Origin: Gymnopilus junonius
Lineage: Eukaryota; Basidiomycota; Agaricomycetes; Agaricales; Galerinaceae
DNA: 64,000 bases
Direction: 5' to 3'
NCBI GenBank assembly: GCA_015501075.1
Contig: JADNYJ010000016.1
Span: 310,001-374,000 of the forward strand
Shown here piece after piece: positions 47,350-58,163 of this stretch (position 1 is the first letter of the stretch; every line of letters begins with the position of its first letter). The notes beneath the pieces were generated by a model, which was not told the DNA's origin, searched no databases, and saw nothing but the letters and a program-made list of their open reading frames with translations. The position numbers were made by a program, and so were the translations under genes.

Positions 47350-47805
47350 TGTCTAGATGCGAGAGACAAACGTCGTGCAGTGACGTTTAAACGGAAAATC
47401 TCTTCGCAGTCCCGGGCCGTTCCAACCGTCAACCATCACCAGAAAATGCAAAGTAGTACATACGTTACATCTCCGCTTTCAAGTCTTGCGATTTCGCATC
47501 CTCAAACTGAAAAAGCGAATATATACGACACATGAAAGCTTCAGAGGTCACTTATAGCGGTATGCCAAACAAGAAACCGAACACATATGAACAGATAAAG
47601 TATACACTGAGTATACAATTTCAAAACCTGAATGGCAAACAGCAAACGTATTAAGTCGGCATGTATTCTCTCGGTCCTCGAGTCAGTTCGTAAAGCAAAA
47701 GGAATTTTCTAAAACAAGAACAAAATTAATGATTGACAGTTTTTTTATCTAACAACGGGGAAGAAATATACTGTTGAAGAACCTGTTCTCACCGTTGTTC
47801 ATTAA
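47350..47805. other. Intergenic spacer
   Basis: 5' region of GPI13 (minus strand) and 3' region of the unknown gene downstream on the same strand. No gene seen. Confidence 0.5.
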
Positions 47806-48348
47806 TTATAAGTTTTCGCATTGATTCCTTATCTTGTTGATCACTTCTTTCAGTCTTATGGCACCATCATCTTCTAGTAGATCGCAGTCCCACCAATCAG
47901 CGGGAGTAGTGTCTTCATGCTGTCCAAGGACAGGTGCGCGTGCAGGAAGAATGGCCTGTCCAGCAGTGACGGTGTAGAAAGCCAACCTTGTCCCAAAAGC
48001 ACACACAGCATTCAAGACTGGCAACGGACAATAAGGCAACAAATCTCGAACATGCGTTCGCATATGATCGTCCGCGGCCTCGCGAGCAGATATACGAGAG
48101 AGAGTAGGATAAGAGTGGAGATCCAGCAAGAAGACAGGCACGTTATTGAAGTATACCGTGAAGGTCGTGCGTGCTGTTACATGCGTAAAGTCTTCATGTC
48201 GGTGAACCTGCGGAAAGACAGTGTATGGCGTATTAACTGGAAAAAGTGTATTCAGAAGCTTGTTATAAGCTGCCGGACTGAAGTCGGATTCAAGGTCTGG
48301 TTTGACGGACTGAAAGCAATCCATGAGCTCTGGTGACCATGGTGCCAT
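47806..48348 (-). CDS. Hypothetical 180-aa protein, nuclease-fold-like pattern
   Basis: Single-exon frame with ATG at 48346-48348, MAPWSPELMDCFQ at the start and CDLLEDDGAIRLKEVINKI at the end. The middle has a predicted beta-alpha-beta pattern (TTFTVYFNNVPVFLLDLHS, then a helix with REAADDHMRTHV, then LPVLNAVCAFGTRLAFYTV). The layout recalls a family of mushroom proteins whose equivalent strand ends in E-V-K, suggestive of a restriction-endonuclease-like fold. Here the position reads D-L-H, so catalytic residues may be lost. This assignment is inference; the open frame is solid. Confidence 0.55.
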   Translation of the reverse strand: MAPWSPELMDCFQSVKPDLESDFSPAAYNKLLNTLFPVNTPYTVFPQVHRHEDFTHVTARTTFTVYFNNVPVFLLDLHSYPTLSRISAREAADDHMRTHVRDLLPYCPLPVLNAVCAFGTRLAFYTVTAGQAILPARAPVLGQHEDTTPADWWDCDLLEDDGAIRLKEVINKIRNQCENL

Positions 48349-49807
48349 CTAGCTAAATGGATAACGCGATAAAGGCTTGTGAAAGATGGTGCTATTTAAC
48401 TGAAATTTGCTGGGTGTTTGAATAATTTAGCATTTAGTAAATGGGCTTGCGATGAGACAAGCTTACTTCTAACCACAACTCTGCTGAAATTTCCTTTTCG
48501 CGCTAGGATGTGCTGCGAAACGATAGTTGGGTGCGAAAGGGTTGGAAACAAATAGACAACCTATGAAGACTGAGCATAGAAGCAAAACCAGCTTATGTAG
48601 CAGAGCACCGTGACTGAAATAGGAGACATCTCTGAGTCTAGACTCTCGGCGTCTCCCTGCCGGACCTTCCAAAAGATCCACTTGAAATTGAAATACTGTC
48701 CGTCTGTCTCTCTCGACATTGAGATCGTGCTAACTTGGGGGCAACAAACCTCTTGCTGGCCCGGGAGCTTGAATAGGTTCAAGAGGAATGCCAATGACAT
48801 TCAGAATGGACCGTGAAGTGATGAAGCCTGCTAGTAGTTCTTCATGTATCCATCTCTGCATGGTTCGTTAGCTTTGTATCGAATCTATACGACGGGTGCT
48901 ATATATTTACACGCACCAAGGGGGCTACTTAAGGAAGGCTATCCCTGTATCCTTAGGTGAGAACCACTACCATTTACATCCTCGGTTTGATAACCTACGC
49001 CTTTTTGTACAGGATCTATCGAACGTGCACAGCGCATCATCTTCGTTGATTTGAACGGAAATAATCTTGTCTATATGGTTAGCAAGAGCTTACAGAAATA
49101 GCTCCACTTGACTTCTGTTCTCTCGGCCTATAGACCATGCTTTGTCCACGTCGTCTGTCGGCCCCAAGTTTCTTTGAAATCGCATGCAACACTTGCGCAA
49201 TTAGCAGCCGCGCAGCTTCACCAAAGCCGCTCAATCCACGTTTGCCAGCTCGTTTCTTACACCCGTCTCGCACGTCCAAACTTGGTCCTGGGCTTCGCTT
49301 CATTTATCTATGACACTCGCTGCGTTCCCTGTCCGATGGCGGATAGCCAGTGCTTCTTACAGCAGCTTCTGTGGGAGCACTCTAACGATTTCGGGTTCGA
49401 AGGATGCGTATCTCGCAATCATTGATAGTGCTTGGGTCCACGGCTATTGGAAAAAGTCTTGCAATAACAGAACTGTAGCTATACGGAAGCACACGGAGAA
49501 CCGATGTGCGCAGCAATGTCAAATACTGCTCAGAACACTGGTCCATTCATGCAGGCACCAAAGGTAGCGTGCTGCTTTTATCTTATCAGCCCATTGCCCT
49601 CTCCTACTTAGGAGCCGCGTTCCCAGAATACCTCCACACACCAAATATAAATACTCAGAAGATTCCCATTGATTGCTGCTTCCGTGTGTTTTTTCAAGAC
49701 TCCTTCGTGAATTCTATGCATAGTCCACCGGCCCACTCTGATCATAAGGCCATATCTTTGCAATGAACCGCATGGACGCAAAATTTGAAAATTGCTGAGC
49801 AGACCTC
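48349..49807. other. Region without a confident gene
   Basis: About 1.4 kb. Minus-strand frames at 48469-48800 include a hydrophobic stretch (LLHKLVLLLCSVFIGCLFVS) that could belong to a small membrane protein, but no start and splice arrangement is convincing. Plus frames at 49108-49766 look accidental. Confidence 0.4.
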
Positions 49808-49814
49808 TATATAA
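49808..49814 (+). promoter_or_regulatory. TATA box of the M28 peptidase gene
   Basis: TATATAA located 52 bases before the proposed ATG at 49866. The ATG overlapping the end of this element (49815) opens a frame that stops after five codons. Confidence 0.5.
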
Positions 49815-49865
49815 TGAAGTCGGAGAAGTAAAGCTGCCAGACTTTTTGCTGTCTCGAGTTCGACT

Positions 49866-51381
49866 ATGCGCGGAATTCTTGGCATCTATGCTCTCTGCCT
49901 ATTGGCAAAGAGAGGTGAGCAATATGGTACTTGATTTGAACGAAGCTAAGCAAAAATCCATTATCATAGTTACCTCTCAAACGATGGTCTTTCCCAATGA
50001 GCTGAGTCCCTGGCCCCCAGGACCTGGGAATACAATCGCCCCACAAGAGCCTGACCCCGAGCTAACACAAATCCTCAACAAGATTGACCCCAACAAATCC
50101 GGGCTATAATTGAGAAGCTTACCACCTTTGGCACCCGACACACTTGCTCTTCACAGACCGATCCCGTTCGTGGAATTGGTGCTGCGAGAGACTGGATCGC
50201 GTCCGAGCTAAACACGTATGCTAAAGCTTCCAATGGTCGGATGACAGTTTCTGTCTCGGGTTATGTTCAAGCACCCATCGGCACGCTTATTCCGAATGCC
50301 ACCCTCATCAGCAACGTCGTTGCGACTCTCAAAGGTTCGGTCGAGCCTAACCGTGTATATGTTGTATCTGGGCACTACGACTCTCGCGTGACAGACATCG
50401 ATAATTTCACTGACGACGCGCCTGGGGCAGATGACGATGCGTCTGGTGTTGCAGTCTCAATGGAGTTGGCAAGGGTAATGGCGTCGCATGTCCCAAAGGC
50501 GACGATCATGTTTGCAACTGTCGCGGGAGAGGAACAAGGCCTTTTCGGGTCCAACTTTATGGCCGAAACTCTGGCGTCGCAAGGAGTGGACGTGCAGGGC
50601 ATGCTCGACAACGATATTGTTGGAAGTTCGACTGCCGACGATGGTACCATCGACAAGTTCGATATTAGGATGTTCGTCCAAGGTCTTCCATCGAACAACA
50701 CTGCGCAGCAAAACCTCAATCTTGCTTCCATTGGGGCCGAATTTGATTCACCAGCCCATCAGCTTGGTCGATTCGTTGCTGAGGTGGCCCAAAATCAAGT
50801 CACGCAAATGAACGGTAAGTTCTCCTAAATGTAAAGGCTAATGCTTCGAGCAAGCGTTGACGAGATTAAATGGGACAGTACGGCAAATTTTCCGCCCAGA
50901 TCGATTCCTGCGTGGAGGAGATCATGAATCTTTCCTCCGGCAAGGATTTCCCGCTGTTCGCTTCACCGAACCGCATGAAAACTTCGCTCACCAACATCAA
51001 AATACCCGCCTCGTCAATGATGTACAATTCGGCGACCTTCTTGAATTTGTCGATATCGATTTTACAACTCGAGTTGCCAAAGTCAACGGTGCTGCCATTT
51101 GGTCCCTTGCACAGGCTCCAGGAATGCCCAAAAACCTACTGATTGATACCAGCGTATTGACGAACAATTCAACTTTGACCTGGACTGAAGACTCCAATGC
51201 CGATGCTGGGTATGAGGTCGTCTGGAGGGAGACTGACGTACCTCAATGGCAGCGCGCCATTTCTGTTGGTAAAGTTGGCAAGACGACTGTCCTGCTTTCG
51301 AAAGATAATGTGCAGATGGGTGTCCGTGCTGTGGGCAAAAATGGATTCAAGAGTCCTGCTGCATTCCCGAAGCCCAACTAG
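49866..51381 (+). CDS. Secreted M28-family aminopeptidase
   Basis: Zinc aminopeptidase of family M28. Exons 49866-49914, 49970-50814 and 50879-51381. The N-terminus MRGILGIYALCLLAK looks like a short signal peptide. Metal ligands: His in VVSGHYDSR, bridging Asp in GADDDASG, catalytic/metal Glu pair in AGEEQGLFGS, Asp in LDNDIVG, final His in EPHENFAHQHQNTR. The last 80 residues (STLTWTEDSNADAGYEVVWR and following) resemble a fibronectin-III-like beta domain. One frame break near 50096-50106 is a single missing base just before IIEKLTTFGTRHT; 1397 plus 1 is exactly 466 codons. Presumed extracellular peptide breakdown. Confidence 0.88.
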
Positions 51382-51722
51382 ATAGTCTAAATTGAAATAT
51401 CAGTTTCATCCATTGATCTCTTGTCCTTACAGAACCACTTGAAATTTGTACCTGAGACGAGGCAGTTGGCACGCCATATCTTGAAAGAGGGAAAACCCTT
51501 TGAGGATACTATTTGACAAAGATGGCAACAGGCTCATCCCAAGAAATTCAGCGGTTTCAAATGAAAAAAGCAAACAAGTTTAAGGAAAAGCAACAGAATG
51601 AGATATCAAAGCCATAGTACAATAAAAAAAGAACACGAATTATAGATTTGTATGCCTCATACAACGCCGCGAGAAGAAAAGTACAAAACTGGTTTGCAAC
51701 TTTCGATGTGGTGTAGTATTCT

Positions 51723-52341
51723 TTACGGAGATACTTCGCAATACCCTCCGACCTCTGTAAAAGAAGAAACAAAGGGCGATCAGGGCAATCGCTATTAGAC
51801 GGAAGATAGAGATAACGTACGCTCTACCATGACATCAATAGTGTCTAGATTCCCGAGATCAGTTTAATTAAGGCATTAATGCACTACAGGATAAAAAAAC
51901 AGACCATTGTCGTCCATGTCGAGCGACGCAGGAGTGTCGTCATCGTTTATCCGGGCACCATCGTATAAGAACCTAATCAGAGAAAAAGAAATGAGTCAGC
52001 TTTGGTCTCAGATGCACAAATGTCCTTCGAAGTGAAAGAGCGTGAAATCCTATAGAAACCCACCGAATGCTGCTGACATCCTTTCCCACTTTGCTAGCAT
52101 ATGCCCCTTGGAGCTTACTGAGCTTGGTGCTTCTCTTGATCTTGAAGAAAACCTCCTCTCCAGTCGAGCTCACGACCTAGCGCCAAAATCGACATCAGTG
52201 AGCAATCTCATAATGTACGACGAAATCGGGCGAGAAATCACAGTAAAATCGGCGTACCTTGATGTTAATAGTCGAGTTCGCGTCCTCGACCTTGGGCTCT
52301 GGCTGCTCTTGGGTCTGTGGCTGCTGTTCTTCGTCAGACAT
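51723..52341 (-). CDS. SMT3: Ubiquitin-like modifier SUMO
   Basis: Small ubiquitin-like protein conjugated to lysines of many nuclear proteins. Five exons (52258-52341, 52064-52176, 51905-51972, 51821-51844, 51723-51754) give 106 aa. N-terminal flexible tail MSDEEQQPQTQEQPEPKVED, then the ubiquitin fold with INIKVVSSTGEEVFFKIKRS, KLQGAYASKVGKDVSSIRF, LYDGARINDDDTPASLDM and DNDTIDVMVEQVGG. The conserved Gly-Gly is followed by six residues (YCEVSP), which a SUMO protease must remove before conjugation. The 24-base fourth exon is unusually small. No frame break, although it lies within the break-rich interval. Confidence 0.95.
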
Positions 52342-52976
52342 GGTTATCAAGTGTGTGCAACGGTTTTAAGTTGGATTTAAGCTTTGAAATATTTGGCGGG
52401 CAGCGGGTTTTGATCAACCGTCGAAAGCTCGCTTCAGAAAAGCTCAACAAAGTGAAAAGGACGCGATGGTGAGTGGTTAAGGAAGGAATAGGCCACCCCT
52501 GCCTGAAATCTCATCGTGGATTATGTAATGGCGGGAAAGATCACGCCCACTAATGACAAGAACAATTGAAGATCATGCATCCTAATAAGTATCAAAGAAG
52601 AAACTTGATGACACCAGGCATCGAGCTTTCGTTTTGCTCAGGAGTAGTTGAAAGAAAGACGGAGAAAAATTAAAAGAAATGCATTGGAAATGTATCATCA
52701 ACTTGAAGCAGATCCGAGCCGCAGGGGCATCCCAACCTGCTGAAGTCGGGAGCATAATTACTACTTACAGATACTAATGTAAAGTTTTAGGGTTGCAATA
52801 TATGGGACAGACAAAGAAGATACATAACAAAGAGTGGATAAATTTATCTTACACGAAAAGAACAAAATAAAAATTAGATAGGTTGATGAACAGGTCCGCA
52901 GGCATTGAAGCAAGATTACAGCACAAATGTCCCTTAAGAAAAATATCAACGTCAGAACGGACCCACAATCACATCA
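52342..52976. other. Intergenic spacer
   Basis: 5' region of SUMO and 3' region of the large BAR-like gene. Nothing else supported. Confidence 0.5.
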
Positions 52977-55900
52977 CTACCGCCTCTGATTAGCAACCAA
53001 ACGCTGAACATCCTTCTCCTTCTTAGCCGCCCTCGTCAACATCCTCTTCGCTCTCGCATAATCCTCGTCCTCACTCTCGTCCGAGTCAGCCCACATGTCA
53101 CGGATCTTCTCCTCCTCACCCGAAGCAGCAGGAGCAGAAGGGGGATGAGGTGGAAAGGTTTGTGCTGGCCGTGATAGCAGCTGTGTAGCAATGGTGGTCG
53201 ACTTTGGGGATGGATGGTGGAGGTGATGCCCACCGACACTAGATCTACGCTCGCGTTCGCGCCTGGCCTCGTCCGAAGCCCAGGGAGCATACTCTTTTTT
53301 TCCTCCTCGGGAGTGTATTCAATAGCAGGAGGAGATGGCGAATATGTAGGTTGCAGTGATACACGAACGCTCTTTCTCCTCCGTGGAGTCGGTGTCGTCA
53401 ACTGTGCGGGTGCGTTCGCATTACCCGCGCCAGACTGAGGTTGCAGAGACTGACTTTGAGCACCCGTCAAAGTTGATGCATCAGATTGAGAAAGGACTAA
53501 GCCATTCTCGGAACTTCCACTATGACCACGATCCTGGTCATGTTCCACAGCATGCCCATTCGCAGCTCCATTAACAACCTTGCCTACAGAAGGCGAGTCA
53601 GCCTGTGAGACGATGACAGCAGGAGCAATCGCATCCTCTTTCCGTTCAACATCCTGTTCGTAGTCCGAAAGCGTCTCGTGGCCAGTCTCAAAAGATTCGG
53701 TATCGCTCGTCTCCTCAACAGGCGGAACGACCTCCTTCTGTTTCCCCTTCCTCTTATCCACACCGTTCCCCACAGCAGACTGCTTCAAAGCCCCGTCTCG
53801 ACCCCAAGGCAGCGTCCCGTCCCCAGGAGACGGGGGAGCAGCCTCTTCTTCTCTAGTACGCTCTGCGTTAGCAACTCGATGTTGAGGTGGTGTCTGTGTC
53901 TGAGCCCGAGCCTGTTGCGCACCATTGGGGCGGACAGCAGCAGGAGAAGGCGACCTGCTACTAGAATACTTCAACACACTTCTCAAAGGTGACGGCGCCT
54001 TGGGCCCAACAACTGCGCTGGGTCCTGGCGATCCAGATTTCGAGGTACCGCCATTGGGAACAGTACCAGTAGCCCAAACTTGAACTTGCTCATGCTGCTG
54101 CTGACTAGCCCTCCGAGGCTGAGGCTGTGCCACTGGCAAAGCAGAAGCAGACTCAGCACTGTAAGACGGGACATTACGAGCATCAAACACCGATCCAGGC
54201 GCTCTGATCTCAAATAACGCTGAACCCGCCTTCGTCCTCGACGCAGCAGCGGCAGCAGATGCAGGCGTGACAGTCGACAATGAACTCGTCGATGTCATCC
54301 CTTGGCCACCTGCACCACTTGCAAGAGCCTTGATCTGCGCCTCGCCTATCCCAGCCAACGCCTCCCTTTTCAACGGAGACGGGGCCTTCACTGACCCGAG
54401 CTCAACTAGCCCAGCAGGCTTCTGAGTACCACCAACGCTCTTCCTGTTCTTCTCCTGCCCCCAACCTTCCTTGTTGGCTCTCGAGACGCCCTCGACTATG
54501 CTCATCAAAGTATAAGTAGCTTGAGAGGGTTGTACGACGGAGGTAACTTTATTTGCAGGAGCAGTTGGGCTGGCAGATTTGGATGGCGTAACAGCGGGAG
54601 CAGGCGACCCACCACCTAAGGAAGACCTCCTCACCATCCCAGATCCACCACCACTGCTTACGCCACTCGTTATACCTTGCCCAAGTGTGCTCTGCTTCCT
54701 TCCTCCTTTCCCGCCAGGAGGAGCACTAGCAGCACTAGTGATCGACGAATTCCTCGACAGGCCCCCTGTTGCATTCCACCCTAATGACTGCTGAGGAGGA
54801 CCAGCACTAGAGGCTAACGTACCGCTTGGCCGATTATTGTTCGCTGGTAAGACAGTAGCTAGTGTAGATGAAGATTGTGTTGCACGATGAGAGGGATGGG
54901 GTGATACAGAAGAAGGCGGCTTAAGCAAGCCCGGCTTGGCCGGCGTGAAAGTCTAGAGCTAGTAGGAGGAGGGGCGGTAGGAACGGGAGGCATAGTCGTA
55001 GGAAGAGGCGGGATTGTTAACGTTGTCAGCACAGAATTTGAAGGAGGTTGACTCCTCTTCTTTGTCAAACTCTTCTTCCGCGGCACGCCATGCGTAGAAG
55101 CAAGTGCCATAGCAGCCGTGTCGCTAGAATACCCTGGCGTAGCTGCTGTACCCTTCACATTGCTGAGAGTCGACTTGGCTGGAGCACCTTTTACCTTTGC
55201 TCCCGCCGCTATCTTCGTCGTCGTAGCAGAAGCGGAGCCCTTTCCAATTTCACTTGCAGTCCTCCTCCTCCTCCCTAAATCCACGATCATCCCTTCTTCC
55301 TCACCTTCCTCTTCATCCACCACCTCCTCCCAACTCCTCCTCTGCATAGAATTATTATCCACACTCGCACTTCTCCTTGTAGCAGGAGGAGGAGGTACCT
55401 TGAGGATGGACGAGGAAGGGCCGACTTTGGCAGCGACACCGCCTGAAAACGTAGGCGTAGGCGCACGGCCAGCAGTTTAACACGGGCACCAGTAGAAGGC
55501 TCAATAGTTGAGCTCGCCGTAGACCGCAAGCTGCCCGAATCTTCCCCGCTTCCTCGAGTCCCAGCGGAAAGCGCAGCACCGGCAGAAGGCGATATGGGTG
55601 GCCCACCACCACCAGCGCGGGTTTTCTTCAGCCTTCTCCCACTCCCACCACCAGCTCCAGTAGCAGGAGCAGAAGCTGGGCCAAGTCCCACATCGCTGAC
55701 TGTCCGATTCCTCGCCGGCAGTTTACCAGCATTGGCCACTGCATCGGTGGCGATAGCACGTCCAAAGTTGGTCCTTCCAACTCCAACACCGCCAGCACCG
55801 GAGCTGATACCAACAACACCGTCATAGCTTCCTCTCCTTTCCACAATCTCTCTGATATTCTTATCCGTCCTGGTGTACCACCGAGGCGCCGGGAATTCTT

Positions 55901-58163
55901 TCTCCTTCCCCTTGTCTTTTTTCGCCTTCGACTTCTTCCCATGGAAGATACTCTGTAGTCCACCACGGCTACTCCTTCCAGGAGTATCACTGTCCGAATC
56001 ATCTTCCACATCATCGTCGGATGGGACCAGATCACTTGGAACATTTCGAGGAAGAGACAGAGAACGGGAATGGCCACGGGGCGTAGGAGACGGGGCGGGA
56101 GATGGGTGCTTGGTGCCAACGAAGAAGTCTTTCAAGCTGCCTAAGAACCTTTTGGACGGAGAGGAAGGGCCGCCAGCCTGATAGTCTGGTTGTTGTTCTG
56201 TAAACCTAACATGAGCTGAGCCTTGCTCTTTTCCCTCTGCGACATTTCGAGGGTGTGAAGGAGAATGGAAGAATGTAAAAAGCTTCTTCTCCTTCTCTCC
56301 TTCCATCACCCCCTCTCTTTCCTTCCCCTCCTTCTCTAGCCTCTTCCTCTCGGCCTCCTCCCTTCTCATTTTCTCCCTCTCCAACTCCCTCTTCCGCTCC
56401 CCAGTCATAAATTTTGGGTTCTCAACCATCTCCAGCTTGCCCTCCTTCAGCAGCTTACTTTCATCCACAACCTCTTCCAAGCTCGAGCTGTCGTCCTTGT
56501 CGACACTCATTTTCTGGATGTCTTCCTCCGTTATCCTCCTCTCCAGCACCCGCCGAGGAGCGGTTACCGAGACTAGCTGCTGCTGGGATAGATTGGTAGC
56601 TTTGAGAAGGAGGAAGTATTTTGGGGTGTTGAAGGAGCTGAGGATGTCGCTGTTCTGACATGCTGCTGCTCATGCCGTGAAGGACCAGCGACAGGCTCAA
56701 GAGAAGTCAAACGGGCGGTAGGTATCCGGTAAGCATCCTCATCATTCATGGCATGAGGCGCAGGTATCCGCATCTCCTTGAAAAGTTCGCTTCCCGGTGG
56801 AGGAAGAACATCAGGAATTTCCCTTTCTCTTTCCTTTTCTTTTGCAGGTACGTGTAAAGCTACAGCTGGTGCATATGTCATAGTTTCCAGCTTGTAAGTA
56901 GCAGGTGTGGCAGGGCTGTAGTATATCGACGAGCCAGTAGTAGCCATGGAGAACCCAGAAGATGGGCGGTTGGTTGCATGACTTTGAACCTGGAGACTAT
57001 CATGACGATTGACATCAGTGTTATCCTTTTTTGACGAGTCGTCCAGTTGGCCCATTAACGAGCCGAAGGATATTGCAGGAGGTGGGAGCTCCTCGCCTCT
57101 TTGAGAAGCAGACTGCGATGGGGAAATGGAGGAATGGTCGGACGAATGACGAGTAGATCCGGGTCCTGCGTGCAGAAAGTCATGTCCTTTTTCTTCAGTA
57201 AGAGATGTAATGTGAGGTTCGTGCACGAGTAGTGGACGAAGTAGGTTTTGTTCTGAATACGTAAAATGAAACATCGTATCAGAGACATAAATGAAAAAAA
57301 TCGAACAGAAACCAACATACCCATGCTTTCGACTTTCAACTCCTCAAGGGCTTGCAACGCCTGTTTACCGACTTCGCCCCATACCCACCCACATTCGATA
57401 AGAGCTCGTATCCGCGTTCCGAGGCCATCACGGACAGTAAGACATCTCTTGATGGCGAGTTCGCGTTCTTTGGCCGCTAAGTGGTTTTCACAAGCCTGTA
57501 ACTCCGACTGCGCGGCAGCAAGCTTGGAGGAAGACGAAAAGGATGCTGATAATGGACCTGCAGAGACGACAGGCGCCAGTACAAAGATGGTTAGCGCGTG
57601 GAGTAAAATATAGAACTTCAATAACAAGGCAAAATAACGTACGAGACGGGGACGGTGAAGGGATTCTTGATTTCCGACCGACAGGGAAAGCGACGAAGAG
57701 GACGAGGGGACGCTCTTGTGCCCAAGGAGCAAGGAATCGCGAAAGTTGCCAGTGCTGGTACTCTTCCGCTCCGATCTAGAGGCCTTAATTAGGCGGTTGA
57801 CCCTACATTAAGGCAAAAAGACATAAGACAAAGATCCCGTGAACAGAAAACGACTAACAAAATCTCTCTGTCTCGCATGATATTGCCGACCTCGTCCTCA
57901 GCCTCCTTCAGCTGCTTCATCATCTCCCTCCACTCCTCAACACCACGTGTATACCGCCTGAGGGCCTCATCTGCGGCAGCGAGTGACCCAACTACATTCA
58001 TAATAACAGTAGAAGTCGGTGGTGGTGAAGCAGCAGCATAAGCGGAAAAAGAGGCGAGAGAAGCATTGGAGGAGTCGAGGACATGGTTGAGATGCTTTGT
58101 GTAGTCCTTCTCTTGAGACAGGAGATTTGTGAGTAAACGCGAATCTGCGGGTCTGTGGACCAT
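52977..58163 (-). CDS. Large BAR-like, low-complexity scaffold protein, several frame breaks
   Basis: Start ATG at 58161-58163. The first about 230 residues are helical and heptad-like (RLLTNLLSQEKDYTKHLNHV, AADEALRRYTRGVEEWREMM, SELQACENHLAAKERELAIK), with a Ser-rich loop encoded by exon 57643-57802. This resembles fungal BAR/Ivy1-type membrane-binding domains, by inference. The remaining about 1250 residues are low complexity: Ser/Pro, Lys/Glu-charged (EREKMRREEAERKRLEKEGK) and Ala/Gly-rich, ending with an acidic-basic helix (DMWADSDESEDEDYARAKRM). Breaks near 56574-56585, 55465-55480, 54930-54950 and 53180-53200 are single missing bases on the coding strand; the final stop (52977-52979) is reached only in the restored frame. 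The junction around 57557-57643 is not fully resolved. Possibly a cortical or eisosome-type scaffold. Confidence 0.65.
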
